Assembly: GCA_010015655.1 (NCBI GenBank)
Contig: ML976730.1
Location: forward strand, 329,821-387,943
Direction of reading: 5' to 3'
Source of the DNA: Bimuria novae-zelandiae CBS 107.79
Taxonomy: Eukaryota; Ascomycota; Dothideomycetes; Pleosporales; Didymosphaeriaceae
Length of the DNA: 58,123 nt
The notes under the pieces are model-generated. The model made no database searches. It worked only from the letters and a program-made list of their open reading frames with translations, and was not told where the DNA came from. The position numbers were made by a program, and so were the translations under genes. Positions 32,077-42,583 of the stretch are shown piece after piece; position 1 is the stretch's first letter; each line of letters starts with the position of its first letter.

Positions 32077-32862
32077 ATGCCGTCCCTATTGCTCGTCATG
32101 TTCATTCTGCAGACGGTGCTGCACATCATCAATACCGTCGGCGCGAGCACAATCAATGAGCTGGTATGTTTTCTGCCCCGCGACCCCTCCCCAAACCTCA
32201 CACTCACGACATTCACTAACAACTCCTCAGCTATGGATCCTGTACAACAAGCTCCCCACGCCCACCTCCTCCTCCGCTCAGCGCGCGCAAACCCTCAAAC
32301 GGGAGATTATACGCCTAAAGCGTGAACTAGCCACCACGTCGCCGCAAGACAACTTCTCAACTTGGGCGAAGCTAGACCGGCAACATAACAAAGCTACGGC
32401 TGAGTATCAGAAGCTTGGTACTTGTCCCCTCCTTCCTTTCCATTCCCATAGACAGCCTTGCTAATAGTATGGTATGTAATAGATGCCTCCCTCCGCACCC
32501 ACCAGCAAACCTTCACCTCGACCATCTCCACCCTCCGCTGGCTCGGCACCCAAGGCGCGCGCTTCATACTGCAAATGTGGTTCGCGAAGACGCCCATGTT
32601 CTGGATCCCGGCGGGGTGGGTGCCGTACTATGCGGAGTGGATACTGTCGTTTCCGCGGGCGCCGCTGGGGAGCGTGAGTATCAATGTGTGGGGGATTGCG
32701 TGTGCGAGTATGTTGGGGTTGGTGAGCGAGGCGGTGGCGGCTAGCTATGTGCTTGCGACGAAGCAGCCTGTACCTGTGGGAGGGAAGGGTGAGCCTATGG
32801 CGTTTTCTGCTTCAGCGGAAAAGTCGGAGAAGGCGGGGGTGGAGAGGGAGAAGGAGCTGTAG
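32077..32862 (+). CDS. GET1: GET complex receptor subunit Get1
   Basis: Exons 32077-32163, 32231-32417 and 32483-32862 encode 217 aa, the usual size. A first membrane segment (PSLLLVMFILQTVLHIINTV) precedes a cytosolic coiled coil from about residue 38 to 115 (QRAQTLKREIIRLKRELATT, FSTWAKLDRQHNKATAEYQK). The C-terminal half has two further membrane segments, FILQMWFAKTPMFWIPAGWV and VWGIACASMLGLVSEAVAAS. Get1 with Get2 forms the ER receptor that releases tail-anchored proteins from Get3 and inserts them. The coiled coil is the Get3-docking region. Both introns are GT-AG, and the start has a strong context (gccaccatgc). The short Ser/Lys/Glu tail is variable. Confidence 0.95.
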
Positions 32863-33639
32863 TTGTGGGACAAGGCTGGATCATACCACACATATAACGA
32901 GGCATGATTATGAGTAGCACAGCTATGCATTCACACATCACAAATTACTTCATGTCTCCCAAGCATTAGACGCAATACCATCCTGGGGCCTTCTCATCGA
33001 GAGCCCTCAAGCACTGCAACACGAGTGGGAAGGACCTTGGCAGGTCCTTTTCTTTGCTCTAGGCCGCCAATTTGAACTCGTGATGGTGGGAGAAATACGC
33101 ATCGCCGAGTCTTCGAATGGGCCGATCTACTCTCTTCTACACTTTGCTTCTCTCCTTCCAGTTCCTCTGCATTTCCGAGTCCATGTCCAAATCCAAATGC
33201 TATATCGACAGCATAGGATGGTCTGGGGGTGAGAGGGTTTATGAATCCAGGAGGCGCAGTGTACATTGTACTGTGCGTTGGAAGTAGGGGTTGGGGGAGA
33301 GGCGAGTGGTGTGGTGGATGTTTTGAGGATTGAAGCCGCGAAGAAAAGTTCGCGCTAGGTGTGTTCGGGCCGGAGTTGTTCCGGGACGGCTGGATGGTCA
33401 CGTGGAGCGCGTTTCGCCCGCGCGATCATACAGTTGGAAATAACGCCGCACTGCAATCTTTCTCCAGAACGGAGCATGATGACAGTAGTGTTGGAAAACG
33501 GAACATGGCTTACATGTACAACCGACAACCGACTCTGCCATTTGACCCGTCCGAATGTACACGCAGCGTGCTTGCACCGCAGCCCCTAGACACAAAAACT
33601 ACATCTAAATGTGCGAGAACACCCCCATGTACAAAAATC
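32863..33639. other. Intergenic region between GET1 and the PPR gene
   Basis: No supported gene. The minus-strand frame 32994-33401 opens only with GTG and has low-complexity Ser/Pro/His content, so it is not called. Confidence 0.5.
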
Positions 33640-35439
33640 CTACATCTGCTTATCAAAAAACCCACCCTGAGGCACAATATTCCTCAGCGTGCGCAACACA
33701 ACCTCCGTCTCATCCACACTCGGCTTCCAAATAGCCTGAATCTGGTCCCACACCTCGAGCGTCCTCTTCGCATCCGTGCATTTCTTAAACGCCTTTAGTG
33801 CAGCAACAACGCTCGTCGTATCGATCCACGTACGATCCAATCCATCGCGTACGGCTTTTAGATACTCGGTCCAGCTTTGTTCAAGTTTTGATCTCGTCCA
33901 CGAGGAGTACCGCACGCCGCCGAAGTTTGTGAAGCCGTGGAAGATGACGACGAAGATGGAGCCCTCGAGGGGGATACCGGTGTATCCCATTTCGCGGAGG
34001 AGCTCGTTAACGCGGTCGATATTACCGGTCGTCGTGGCCTGGTGGCGGATGAGCAAGCTGTAAGTGCGCGAGTTGGGCGCGATAGGAGCCCAATCTTGTA
34101 GGGCTTTGAGCGCTTCATCGTCGTCGTTCCATTTCAGGCGTCGCCCTTCGTGCGTGAGGTGGAGGCCGAGTTTGCGCTGTCCGCGCCATGTGCGGTCGAA
34201 TTTGTTGATTCTGAAGTCGCCGGGCGCGGAGAAGGGCGATGTGCTCCCCGTGGTGGCGAGCCGCTTCATGCGCTCGAAGACGTGTTCTGCGGCTGAGGGC
34301 TCGCCGGCGCGGAAGAGGGCGGCGATGACGGCGTTCATGACGGCTGTGTCGACGATGTCGCCGGCGTCTACCATCTCCTGGTACACTCTCCTCACGCCGC
34401 TGCCATTCTGCATCACCCCATTGTAGTAGATCAAGCTCACTCTGAAGTGCCGGTGGAGTTTGAGCCCCCGTGCTTTCATCTCTTTCAGGAATAATTCGGC
34501 CAAGGTGAATTTCCCCGCTTTGACGGCGATGTCGAAGAGGACATTGAAGGTCACGGTGCTGCCTTTGATGTTGGCGCGCTGCTCCATGTCGCGCCACAGG
34601 TACAGGGAGGATTGCAGGGCGTCGCCTGAGACGGCACCCATGTACCGACCAGAAAGGTATATGGCAGAGTTCCACTCTGAGCGAGAGATGTGAATGTGTG
34701 CAGTTTTCATATCGTCCAGGATGGAGAGGAAGCGTTGCAGGGCCGTCGCGGTAGGACGTTCGACGATGGAGAGGTAGTGGAGCATATCGCGAATGAGGGG
34801 TGAAGGGAGGTAGACTATTCGCGGGTCGGAGAGCTGTTGGTACGTGCCAAAGATTTCGTCATGCGAGGCTTCGTCTTGCTGGAGTAGGTACCTGAGTTTT
34901 TCTATGAGCTCTGCGTCTTTTGGCTCCTTTGGCGGCCACGGTTCGTGATCGTCGCCCACGTTCCATACGAGCGATCCGGCTTCCGGAGGCTCCTCTTCTG
35001 GTGCAGGGTCGGTATCTATGCCATAGTAGTCTACCAGCGCCTTCAGCTCTTCCTGTGCGAACTTCTTTGCTATTTTAAACGGGCCTTTCTTATCCGTCGC
35101 TGCCGCGGGTTCGTCCACTTTCCTTTCAGCCCGACTCGATGTACTCTTCCGCCGCGTCTTGTGATGTGTGGCAGCGAACGGAACCACCTCCCGCAGTGTC
35201 GAAATCTGCTTCGCATGCAACGGACAGGAGCCCGCCCGGGCCAGCGCCTGTATGAAGAGGTTGTCCATGCGCACTCCATCGGCCCGTCGTATTCTGGGAG
35301 GTCGATTTATTGCGCTTTTACCGAAGCTTCTTTTCGAAGACTTGGCGTATGCGGCGGGATAGAGAAAGGTAAGAATTGGGGTCGCTGCGTGCGAGCATGA
35401 GACGGCGGAGGTCCGATCGAGGGCGCGGAAGAGGGACAT
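33640..35439 (-). CDS. Mitochondrial pentatricopeptide-repeat protein
   Basis: This is a single exon of 599 aa. The N-terminus is rich in Arg, Ser and Ala without acidic residues for the first 50 positions, as in mitochondrial targeting peptides. The region from about residue 200 to 580 is a helical-repeat array of PPR type. Clear repeats include TVTFNVLFDIAVKAGKFTLA, VMNAVIAALFRAGEPSAAEH and SRTYSLLIRHQATTTGNIDR, each about 35 residues. PPR proteins bind organellar RNA and act in processing, stability or translation; the target cannot be told. The gene is divergent from the mitochondrial ribosomal protein gene mS23, 340 bases away, which fits a shared mitochondrial expression programme. No frameshift was seen. 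Confidence 0.88.
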   Translation of the reverse strand: MSLFRALDRTSAVSCSHAATPILTFLYPAAYAKSSKRSFGKSAINRPPRIRRADGVRMDNLFIQALARAGSCPLHAKQISTLREVVPFAATHHKTRRKSTSSRAERKVDEPAAATDKKGPFKIAKKFAQEELKALVDYYGIDTDPAPEEEPPEAGSLVWNVGDDHEPWPPKEPKDAELIEKLRYLLQQDEASHDEIFGTYQQLSDPRIVYLPSPLIRDMLHYLSIVERPTATALQRFLSILDDMKTAHIHISRSEWNSAIYLSGRYMGAVSGDALQSSLYLWRDMEQRANIKGSTVTFNVLFDIAVKAGKFTLAELFLKEMKARGLKLHRHFRVSLIYYNGVMQNGSGVRRVYQEMVDAGDIVDTAVMNAVIAALFRAGEPSAAEHVFERMKRLATTGSTSPFSAPGDFRINKFDRTWRGQRKLGLHLTHEGRRLKWNDDDEALKALQDWAPIAPNSRTYSLLIRHQATTTGNIDRVNELLREMGYTGIPLEGSIFVVIFHGFTNFGGVRYSSWTRSKLEQSWTEYLKAVRDGLDRTWIDTTSVVAALKAFKKCTDAKRTLEVWDQIQAIWKPSVDETEVVLRTLRNIVPQGGFFDKQM

Positions 35440-35779
35440 GAGATGGCGAGCATTGTGTCAGCGGCGGCCGGTTCGAGCAGAGTCCATGAACTTTGGATGA
35501 TAAATAAAGCTAGAATGAAGCCATTGGCGGTCGAAGGAGCGTGTGGAATGCACCCAAGAGGGCAGAGGCGCAAAGGTGCTGTCGTCGTGTCGCCGAACAA
35601 TTTCTTAGCTCCCGCGGCAACTTCCGTCTCCGATCTTTTCTCCACGAGCTTCACGACGGCTGCAACACCACGACCGCTATCCATTGCACGTGCTTACACC
35701 GTCACTCGTTCACGCCAGACACCGATTACGGATGCGATAGAAATATTCAAGTAGCTGGTCCACAAATCACCCGCCCGCC
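35440..35779. promoter_or_regulatory. Bidirectional promoter region, PPR protein and mS23
   Basis: The 340 bases between divergent start codons must contain the promoters of two nuclear genes for mitochondrial proteins. No specific site was identified. Confidence 0.45.
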
Positions 35780-36603
35780 ATGGGCCGCTACGACTTCCGC
35801 CCGATGCGCGTCCGCCAGACGGCAAAGGCCCTCTTCGACGCCAAACGCAACGCCGACCTGCCCCAATGGTACAACATCATCGGCGATATTCCGCCCAGCG
35901 AAACCCTCGCCCGCCCCTTGCAGCGCGCCCCGAAGCCGAAAAAGGCCAAGAAGCCCAGCAGGATGTTCCAACCGCTGCCCATCGTATACCCAGAAGATAA
36001 GCTGCGCTCAGAATTTTTCGGCGACCACCCGTGGGAGCTGGCGCGGCCGCGAATAATAGTCGAAGACAGCGGCAACGACGCAAAGGGCTATGACTGGAGC
36101 AACATTGTGCAGCCGGGAAAACAGCTGGACGGAGAGAGGTACTTCTCCTCTTCAAAAGTTGAAATAGATTGATTGGGCTAATGTGGTGGTATAGTGTTGT
36201 TCAGCGCCAGATGTGGCTGATGAAGCACCAAAAAATGTCCAAGCCCATGGCTTACGACGTCGCGCGCCGCGAATTCTACCGCCACCGCCACCTCGAGGAT
36301 ATCCGGCGGCGCGTCGCCAAAGAAGAGGCCCTGCACGTGGGCGCCTACTTTGGCAAGGGCCCGCTGGAGATTGGAATGGAGCTCGAGGATCGCACATGGG
36401 AGACGTGGAAGAAGTGGGCACGTGAGCAGATTGACAACGAGGAGGCTGCGCGCGCGCAAATGTTCTCTGGTGCGCAGACCGAGGGCGACGGCGAGACCAT
36501 GACCGGGGAAGAGTTCGATGCTGCGCTGGATGAAGTGCAGGATAGCGTGCCGCAGAGCAGACTGGGACAGCCTGCGATGGGCGGTGCGGCCGTGCATCCG
36601 TGA
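35780..36603 (+). CDS. RSM25: Mitochondrial small-subunit ribosomal protein mS23 (Rsm25)
   Basis: Exons 35780-36138 and 36195-36603 encode 255 aa, a usual length. The N-terminus MGRYDFRPMRVRQTAKALFD is the strongly conserved family start. Further blocks are LPQWYNIIGDIPPSETLARP, RMFQPLPIVYPEDKLRSEFF and DHPWELARPRIIVED; across the intron comes SVVQRQMWLMKHQKMSKPMA followed by YDVARREFYRHRHLEDIRRR. It is a structural component of the mitochondrial 37S subunit, made in the cytosol and imported. The 56-base intron (gtactt donor, tatag acceptor) restores the frame. The C-terminal 60 residues are acidic and variable. Confidence 0.93.
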
Positions 36604-37088
36604 GTAGGTGCTCTGTATGATACTGTAACTTTTGTGTAGATTCCTGTACATGATATTGGACCCTGAAGACTGGGAACAGGAGCATATATTCATCTGTACT
36701 GTGTGGTTAGCCCCCCGTTTTTGGACATCGCTCCCATTTCTCTGGCCATAGCGTCACGCTATTGAGGCCCACTTCTGGAGTCAAGACCCAAGACGCTCAC
36801 CAATATATCTCGAAGGCAGATCTGATGGGTGTGGAGACGCTCGCGCACAACGCTTACCAAGATCCCCATGAAGATTTCGAATCATCTTCCCAATCATGGG
36901 TACTTTCAATAATAAAAACGACACACTTGAATTTCCTTCCAGGAGTGTTGACGCAGTGAGGGAACTCAGTTGCAATTGTCGGTACATCCTGTCTAATTCA
37001 TATATGTTAAGGCTTTTCTTGTTTCCTTTCCATTTGATCTTCATCGTAATTCTTCTATAGCACCAGACAAGCCACCAAACGCGCCAAC
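36604..37088. other. Intergenic region containing one copy of a dispersed 42-base repeat
   Basis: No gene is supported. Bases 36931-36972 match 49340-49381 and are listed as a repeat. Confidence 0.5.
36931..36972 (+). repeat. Dispersed 42-base repeat, copy 1
   Basis: The segment, with core CCTTCCAGGAGTGTTG, matches 49340-49381 at 39 of 42 positions in the same orientation. The two copies are 12.4 kb apart and both lie outside genes. Confidence 0.75.
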
Positions 37089-38462
37089 ATGCTCGCCCCC
37101 TTCCTTGTCACCTTCCTCACCTTCCTCCTCACCACCTCCTACGCCACCGTCCCACCTTGTGAAATCTTTATATTCCAGCTCCCTAAGATCCCCGGCATCG
37201 TAAGTCCCCTTCCACCCCCTAGCCTTCCCCCAACTTTCTCTTCCCTCCATCACCAGCTCACCACTAACCTCCTTAAGAAACACTTCTTCCTCGACGAGTC
37301 CGCACAGGAATCGCTCTATCATTCTCATCCAGTTATCTGGCGACACTTCACCACCTACAACCACAGCACAGGAGCCCAGCCTTTCGGCCTCATCGATCAG
37401 CCCTTCCCGTACGCCGATAAATGCGCCGGACAGCCCTGGCAGCGCTTCACGTGCTTCATCCATCACCATAACGAAGAGCACCCGGAAGCTGGACTCAAAG
37501 TGCTGTTCCTCGCGCGGCACGCACTTATACGTTATCTAGCCTCCCCCTTTTTAGTAGAAGGAGCAGTTACTAACGAGCACGCATAGGCATGGGGCCCGGC
37601 CATGGCCGCGGATCCACCCCTCGCAGGGCGCTTAGACGCCTCCGTCGCGGCTGCGTACTGAAGAGATGCAGTTACGCACAGCGGCGTCCCGCTGCCCAAC
37701 GCCTTCTACGTGAGCCCGTTCGTGCGCGCGCTGGAAACGCTACGAATCACGTTCGTGGACCTCACGCGTTTGTATGCGCACCCGTTTCGTCCGATTATTA
37801 AAGATGTATGTATCCCCCCTTAGGACCTCCCCCTAAACGCAAATTTTGTCTATATACACTTTGTATACGGGTTGGGTTACGCGGTAGTGCTAGTTCTAAC
37901 CAAGTCACAGGCCCTCTCCGAGCGCAAACACTCCTCCCCCTGGGTCCGCTACCAACCCCTCACCCAGCTCCTTGCCTTCCTCTCCACCCCTTCCTACGCC
38001 CCCATCGCCTTCCTCTCCACCCCTTCCTACGCCCCCATCGCCTTCCAAGGCGTCTCCGTGCTCCTCGTGTGCGATACCCTCTGGGTCGCACACCTCCTCA
38101 ACTGCACGCGAGAGACGCGCCCCGCGATGCGCGCCCGCGTGCGCACAGTCCTCGACTCCATCGCTGCCGACGCAGAAACAACGTATGTGAGCATAACTAG
38201 CCACATGGGGACGAGCAGGCGCGTGCTGGAAATCCTAGGGTTAGACAGCGGGCTTTTTGGCGGGAAGCATGCGCAGGTTTATCCGGTGGTTGTGCAGCGC
38301 GTGGTCGACGAGGGTACCTGGGCGTCGGAGTATGGGGTGGAGGAGCCGGCGAGGTCGAAGTGGTGTCCGCGTGGGGGGGGGAAGATGTATAAGGCGTTGT
38401 CGAAGGTATGTGGGGTGGATATGTATGATGAAGAGGCTGTGAGGGGGTTTTATATGGGATAA
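37089..38462 (+). pseudogene. Damaged histidine phosphatase (phosphoglycerate-mutase-like)
   Basis: Fragments of one secreted-type member of the fungal clade-1 histidine phosphatases are present: a signal-like start MLAPFLVTFLTFLLTT; YNHSTGAQPFGLIDQPFPYA; LKVLFLARHA, where RHG is expected; PLPNAFYVSPFVRALETL; and VSITSHMGTSRRVLEILG with the second catalytic His. An intron ending at 37588 has a perfect branch sequence (TACTAAC). The exon from 37589 to 37805 carries an in-frame TGA at 37659-37661, where relatives usually have Trp. A regular intron (37806-37910) then leads to the last exon, which ends at 38462. The Gly of RHG is replaced and the residues that should follow it are not recognisable. 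The last exon also has an exact 33-base tandem duplication. The gene is probably non-functional. Confidence 0.7.
37977..38042 (+). repeat. Exact 33-base tandem duplication in a coding exon
   Basis: Two adjacent identical 33-base units encode the 11-residue FLSTPSYAPIA twice. The unit length keeps the frame open. Perfect identity indicates a recent event. Confidence 0.85.
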
Positions 38463-39587
38463 AGGGAGTGGAGTAGAAGGGGCGAGAGTGCGTTTGTATA
38501 TAGAAATGGATTGGGTTTGGTGGAGCGGGGCGGATGGCGTGGTGTGCTGGGATGCAGAGCGGTGAGTGTCTGACGGGATGTTGGTTATGTAGTAGTGAAA
38601 GTGTGCTGGGGTTTGGGACGGGGAGTGCTTTGCCTATCTATTCTCTTGCTGGGACCTTTGTTAAGTCCTACCAGACTCGTCGTCGCGGGAGGGCGATATC
38701 TTAATGCACATATTAGAGCTTATTTTATTTAAGGATATATACATTTAGCTAGAGCCCCTGGCTTAACAACTGGAGGAAATATCTCTGGCGCCTGCCAGAA
38801 TGAGTTTGAGGCAAAACTTCACCCGCTGCTCCTTCTAGAGTAAGTTGGGTAAATACACCCCCTGCTTGAACTTGATAAGCTTGTGCTCAGATGAGATACA
38901 CAGTACGGGCTAGAGTGTGGAGCCGTGCTACAGTGAGCCCTTTCTAATAGTTTAGGTAGAGATATGCGTTGCACGTGTAATTTGCAACTTTCTCAAATAC
39001 GTCACACTAGCCTAACTAGATTTAGCACCTTCCTTCACACTCACACTAGTCCGTGAAATTTCCATCACCATCGCGGCGTGCAGTGGACACGGACATACAC
39101 ATGTGAACTTCAATGAAGATATAAGTGGATTTACCACGACCTTAGGAATCCTTCGTTTAAATGCTCTGGGCCCAGCAAGAAATCGATTCAAAGCAAGGCC
39201 CTAGCGCTCGTCAAAGCCATTGAGGTGAAGAGGAAGCACCGGCAGGATCACATGCATACAGGAACCGAACGAATCGGTTGCCATGGCTCTCAACGAATCT
39301 CCTTCTTGGCAAGGCAAAAAATTAAGGGCGTAACAGCGCCGGTGAGTGCGTGGCAAGGCTGAATGGGGATACCAATTGGGCCTAGCGTCGCGAGCTGAGG
39401 GAGAACCTGGCGTACCATGTCGATATACTTGCCGGTTTCCAACTGTTCAGCACCATCATATATCGTCAAAAGTTCATGTTTCTTCTGTCAATTCATTTTC
39501 CTGGTCATCTAGGCTTTCGCCGCCCCTCTACACAGGAAATCTATTCTCTACACGAGACTCAGCCTGATCGTCTGAACTATGTCACGC
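38463..39587. other. Intergenic region, no recognisable content
   Basis: No supported gene, repeat or RNA. Composition is mixed, with an AT-richer patch near 38700-38760. Confidence 0.45.
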
Positions 39588-40461
39588 ATGAGCAGGGAGG
39601 ATTCTGTCCCACCTGGGGTTATGGAGGATACGGCTCCAATGGTGCAAAGCCTAGATGAGGCGACAAAAAAGCAGTTGTATTAGAATTACCCAATCCAGGC
39701 ACCGGAAAGACTCATCGCGGTCCAAACTACGAGTTCATGGAGCACTACGCGACTTCTGGAGCGAGCGTAAGAGATGTCTTATCTGAGATAATGGGAGATA
39801 TATTCTTGTACAAAAGTGTACATAGATGGGACGACAAACTCTTTGTCAATCCGGTCAGGGAATTGGCGGCCGTGGTGAGTACGCTCTTATCGTCCGAGTA
39901 AACAGCGTCTCAACTTCTTGCTTGCGCATTCAACAGTCGAAGAGATAGTGGAAAGAAATGGCAACAAGGAAATATATCCCGCTATGGCTAGGCCAGGCGA
40001 CATTAAGCGTCATCTGTTTTTTCTGCAGGTGAGTGCTTCTATGCCTAAATATAGAAATTGAACCTGAAACAAGGCTGATTATAATGCTGTAGGAGCTGCC
40101 TGAGGAAGACCACTCAGCCATGGTTCGTGCCGTGAGTCATCCTTCGAATGGAGACGAGGAGGTCGTGACCGCGAACAACAGCACAAAGCAAGGCATATTA
40201 AGAGGGAGACTATGTAAGTGTGCTTCGATATACAGCGCATCATAATAACCTGGGTGGTACAGATACATAGGGGAGACGAGCCCCCGGCTCCAAAGAGCCG
40301 CTTTGCTTTTCTTGCACGCGTTCTGCCTTCGGCTCAATTTCGAAGATTGTGGTTACATTCATTCATTCATTAAGAGACACCTCGAGCTGCACAGCACGAC
40401 CAGGGACCCCTATCATTGGCAGGATACATCCGGGCCACAAGATGATTTTGTAGGTGCATGA
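39588..40461 (+). pseudogene. Multi-exon gene of unknown function with a poly-A frameshift
   Basis: Segments 39588-39874, 39945-40028, 40093-40213 and 40271-40461 join through GT-AG introns (gtgagt, gtgagt, gtaagt) into one continuous frame of about 227 codons. The only lesion is at the A6 run 39665-39670, where one extra A would join MVQSLDEATKK to AVVLELPNPGTGKTHRGPNY. Later parts read KEIYPAMARPGDIKRHLFFL and RLQRAALLFLHAFCLRLNFE, ending DPYHWQDTSGPQDDFVGA. Three independent splices keeping an open frame make it very unlikely to be chance. I recognise no family. NPGTGKT resembles a Walker A loop but lacks its first Gly. The TGA stop overlaps the ATG of the next ORF. An unseen intron near 39670, rather than a lesion, is possible. 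Confidence 0.55.
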
Positions 40462-41063
40462 GCATCCTCCCCGCCTTCGCAACCTTCTACTCCTTCTTCA
40501 TCGTGCTCGCCGTCCTGTCCCTCGGCACAATATTCTCTGTCGCATACATCCCGCGCTTCCTCCACACCATCCTCTCACCTCTACATCTGCTTCTCGCTGA
40601 GCTCACCCAACGGCTTTCCCGCACCGCATTCACATCCTACCTCCGCTCCACACTCGACATCCTCAATTCCGAAGCAGAACTCTCGTTTTCCAACGCCTAC
40701 GACCCGGGCTGGCTGCGACACCCCGGCATCTACCACATCTTCCGCACATTCAGATGGTTTCTAAGGCGCCTCCCAGCGTACATTGTGCACGGCGCGCTCG
40801 TCTGCGAGATTGGGTTCCCGAGAGACCAGTGGGTCATGTATCAGTATCGCGGAAATGATCATTTGCTACACATAGGGTGGCACCCATTAGCATTTGTTAG
40901 AGACGTGGTTAGATTCGCGCTCTTGCCTGCCTGGGTAGCCATCGCGGTGGGGCTGGTGGTTTACATTGTTTGCGTCGACACCGTGTGCTGGTTTCTTATC
41001 ACAGCGCTAGAAGTTCTTATCGAGGCGGTAATAGTACTGCCGAGGGTGCTGTGCTGTTTCTAG
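40458..41063 (+). CDS. Hypothetical multi-pass membrane protein
   Basis: This is a single open frame of 201 aa. Hydrophobic segments lie near the N-terminus (FYSFFIVLAVLSLGTIFSVA), after it (FLHTILSPLHLLLAEL), and near the C-terminus (LLPAWVAIAVGLVVYIVC, WFLITALEVLIEAVIVL). The centre is soluble and aromatic-rich (DPGWLRHPGIYHIFRTFRWF). No family was recognised. Its ATG overlaps the stop of the upstream frame as ATGA. Translational coupling of this kind is not expected in fungi, so it may really be the membrane-anchoring 3' part of the upstream damaged gene, connected by an intron I could not place. Coding appearance is good throughout. Confidence 0.55.
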   Translation: MSILPAFATFYSFFIVLAVLSLGTIFSVAYIPRFLHTILSPLHLLLAELTQRLSRTAFTSYLRSTLDILNSEAELSFSNAYDPGWLRHPGIYHIFRTFRWFLRRLPAYIVHGALVCEIGFPRDQWVMYQYRGNDHLLHIGWHPLAFVRDVVRFALLPAWVAIAVGLVVYIVCVDTVCWFLITALEVLIEAVIVLPRVLCCF

Positions 41064-41631
41064 TGCTGGGTGGTTGCCCCGGATGGAAGCTAAGTCGTGT
41101 GCTTGTTCGTTGCTTCGCGAGTGGCTACATAGGTGGTATTTTTTTCGTGCTCATTGAACTTAGCACGTGTTGGTGTCTCTGCCCGTGTTGAGTGATAAAT
41201 CGTTCTGCCGTTAGTATATAGAAGGGGGCGTTCCTCTTATAAACACTAGACTAAAATTATAGGGAAAGTCCTCGTTTCGTAAGCTGATGGCGTAACGGTG
41301 GCCTGTAGGCTGAATTTAACCAACGCGTCCTCCAATTAGGTTAGCATGTTCAGCTGTATGCGGAACCACCTAGGTACATCTGTACAGGCAAAAAGATGGC
41401 ACGATTTCCGGAGCAAATTTCCCAATAATTCCTAAACTAACATCTGAACAGCTAAAGCAGTTCAGTTAAAGGAGCGTAAGAGTTAGGGCAAAAGATCAAG
41501 CCAAATTCCAACAAGCAAGAACAACTCTCGCCCCCAACACCCACCAACCCGCGCACTATCCACGCCATTGGATCGTCCACCACCCAATACTGCTCCTTCA
41601 TCGCACCCGTCTAGATTTGGGGTGGTCTAGT
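41064..41631. other. Intergenic region between membrane ORF and DUF4360 gene
   Basis: No supported gene or repeat was found. Confidence 0.45.
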
Positions 41632-42451
41632 TCAGCACTTCTTCCACTGGATGCGGAGCTTCATGTTGAACTTGGTGTCTTGGGTATCAAGTTCAAGGTA
41701 GGCATCCTTCTTGCACTCGAGGTGAGCAACGGAGTTGATGTTGAAGAGTGGACCGCCGGTCACGCCACACTTGGACCAGACAAGCGATGCAACAGCAACA
41801 TCGGTTGTGACGAGGAAATCCTTGTCCTGGACGGGCCAGAAGTCATGCGAAGCCGTGGCCTGCATTGCATTGCATTAGCACCTGCTGAATCTATGCTGAG
41901 GTCGCAAGGAAACTCACCGTCTGCTGCTGGCCGCTAAAGAAGTAGTTTGCGCTGAGGGTGCCCTTGCACTGGGATGGGATCTGTGCATGGCCCCTGTAAT
42001 CCGTCGTGGAAACGGTGTAGGTGAAGCCTTGCGGATAGTGCAACTTAACGCGCACATTGCAGTTCTTGCGCGCATCGGATGCCTGCGTGTTCTTGCCTGT
42101 CTTGGCAACATAGTTGCTGAAGGAGAGAGAGAGGAGTGTAGCTGCCTCGCCGAGATCGGCACTGACACTGCCGGGTGGGCAACCAGTTCCGGCCCAGGAG
42201 ACCGCTAAGTGATGCGTTAGTCTTCATCTTTGGTACATAGGTCGGGAAGACAGAAACGAGGGAAGGGAGTAGATAGTGCTCGATGGCATGTGTGAAATCG
42301 AAAGTTGTGATGGAGGCATTGTTGGCTTACAGGCAATGGAGACGTCATTCGGGCTCGGCTTCTCGTCTCGTGCCTCAATGGGTGCAACCGCTACCGGAGT
42401 AGCAGCCGCAAGGGCAGCAAGGGCAGCGATTGCGGTGGACAGGAAGAGCAT
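41632..42451 (-). CDS. Secreted DUF4360 family protein
   Basis: Exons 42451-42331, 42204-41918 and 41859-41632 encode 211 aa. A signal peptide covers about residues 1-18 (MLFLSTAIAALAALAAAT). The mature part shows the DUF4360 pattern: VSWAGTGCPPGSVSADL, SDARKNCNVRVKLHYPQGFT, YTVSTTDYRGHAQIPSQCKG, the FFSGQQQT block and VASLVWSKCGV, ending in LRIQWKKC. Cysteines are conserved and probably paired. The family is widespread in fungi as small extracellular proteins; its biochemical role is not established. Intron 1 is spliced in phase 1 with a GACTAAC branch sequence, intron 2 in phase 0. A TATA-like element lies about 130 bases upstream. Confidence 0.9.
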
Positions 42452-42577
42452 CTTGATTGGGGGTTGGTTGGAAGGTTGGTAGGTAGAACGATTTTGGTAT
42501 GGTGAAGACTGTTGCTTGACTGAACTGCTGCGATTGCAAGTGATGATGATGGTCTGTAGCGGCAGATCAAGGCTCTT

Positions 42578-42583
42578 CTTATA
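42578..42583 (-). promoter_or_regulatory. TATA-like element of the DUF4360 gene
   Basis: The minus strand reads TATAAG in the context GAGTATAAGAAG, about 130 bases from the start codon. Confidence 0.4.

Noticed and set aside
32994..33401. 135-codon minus-strand frame between GET1 and the PPR gene
   Set aside because: It begins only with GTG, is Pro/Ser/His low-complexity and matches no family.
39688..39711. Walker A nucleotide-binding loop in NPGTGKT
   Set aside because: The first Gly of the motif is Pro here and no Walker B or other ATPase motif was seen.
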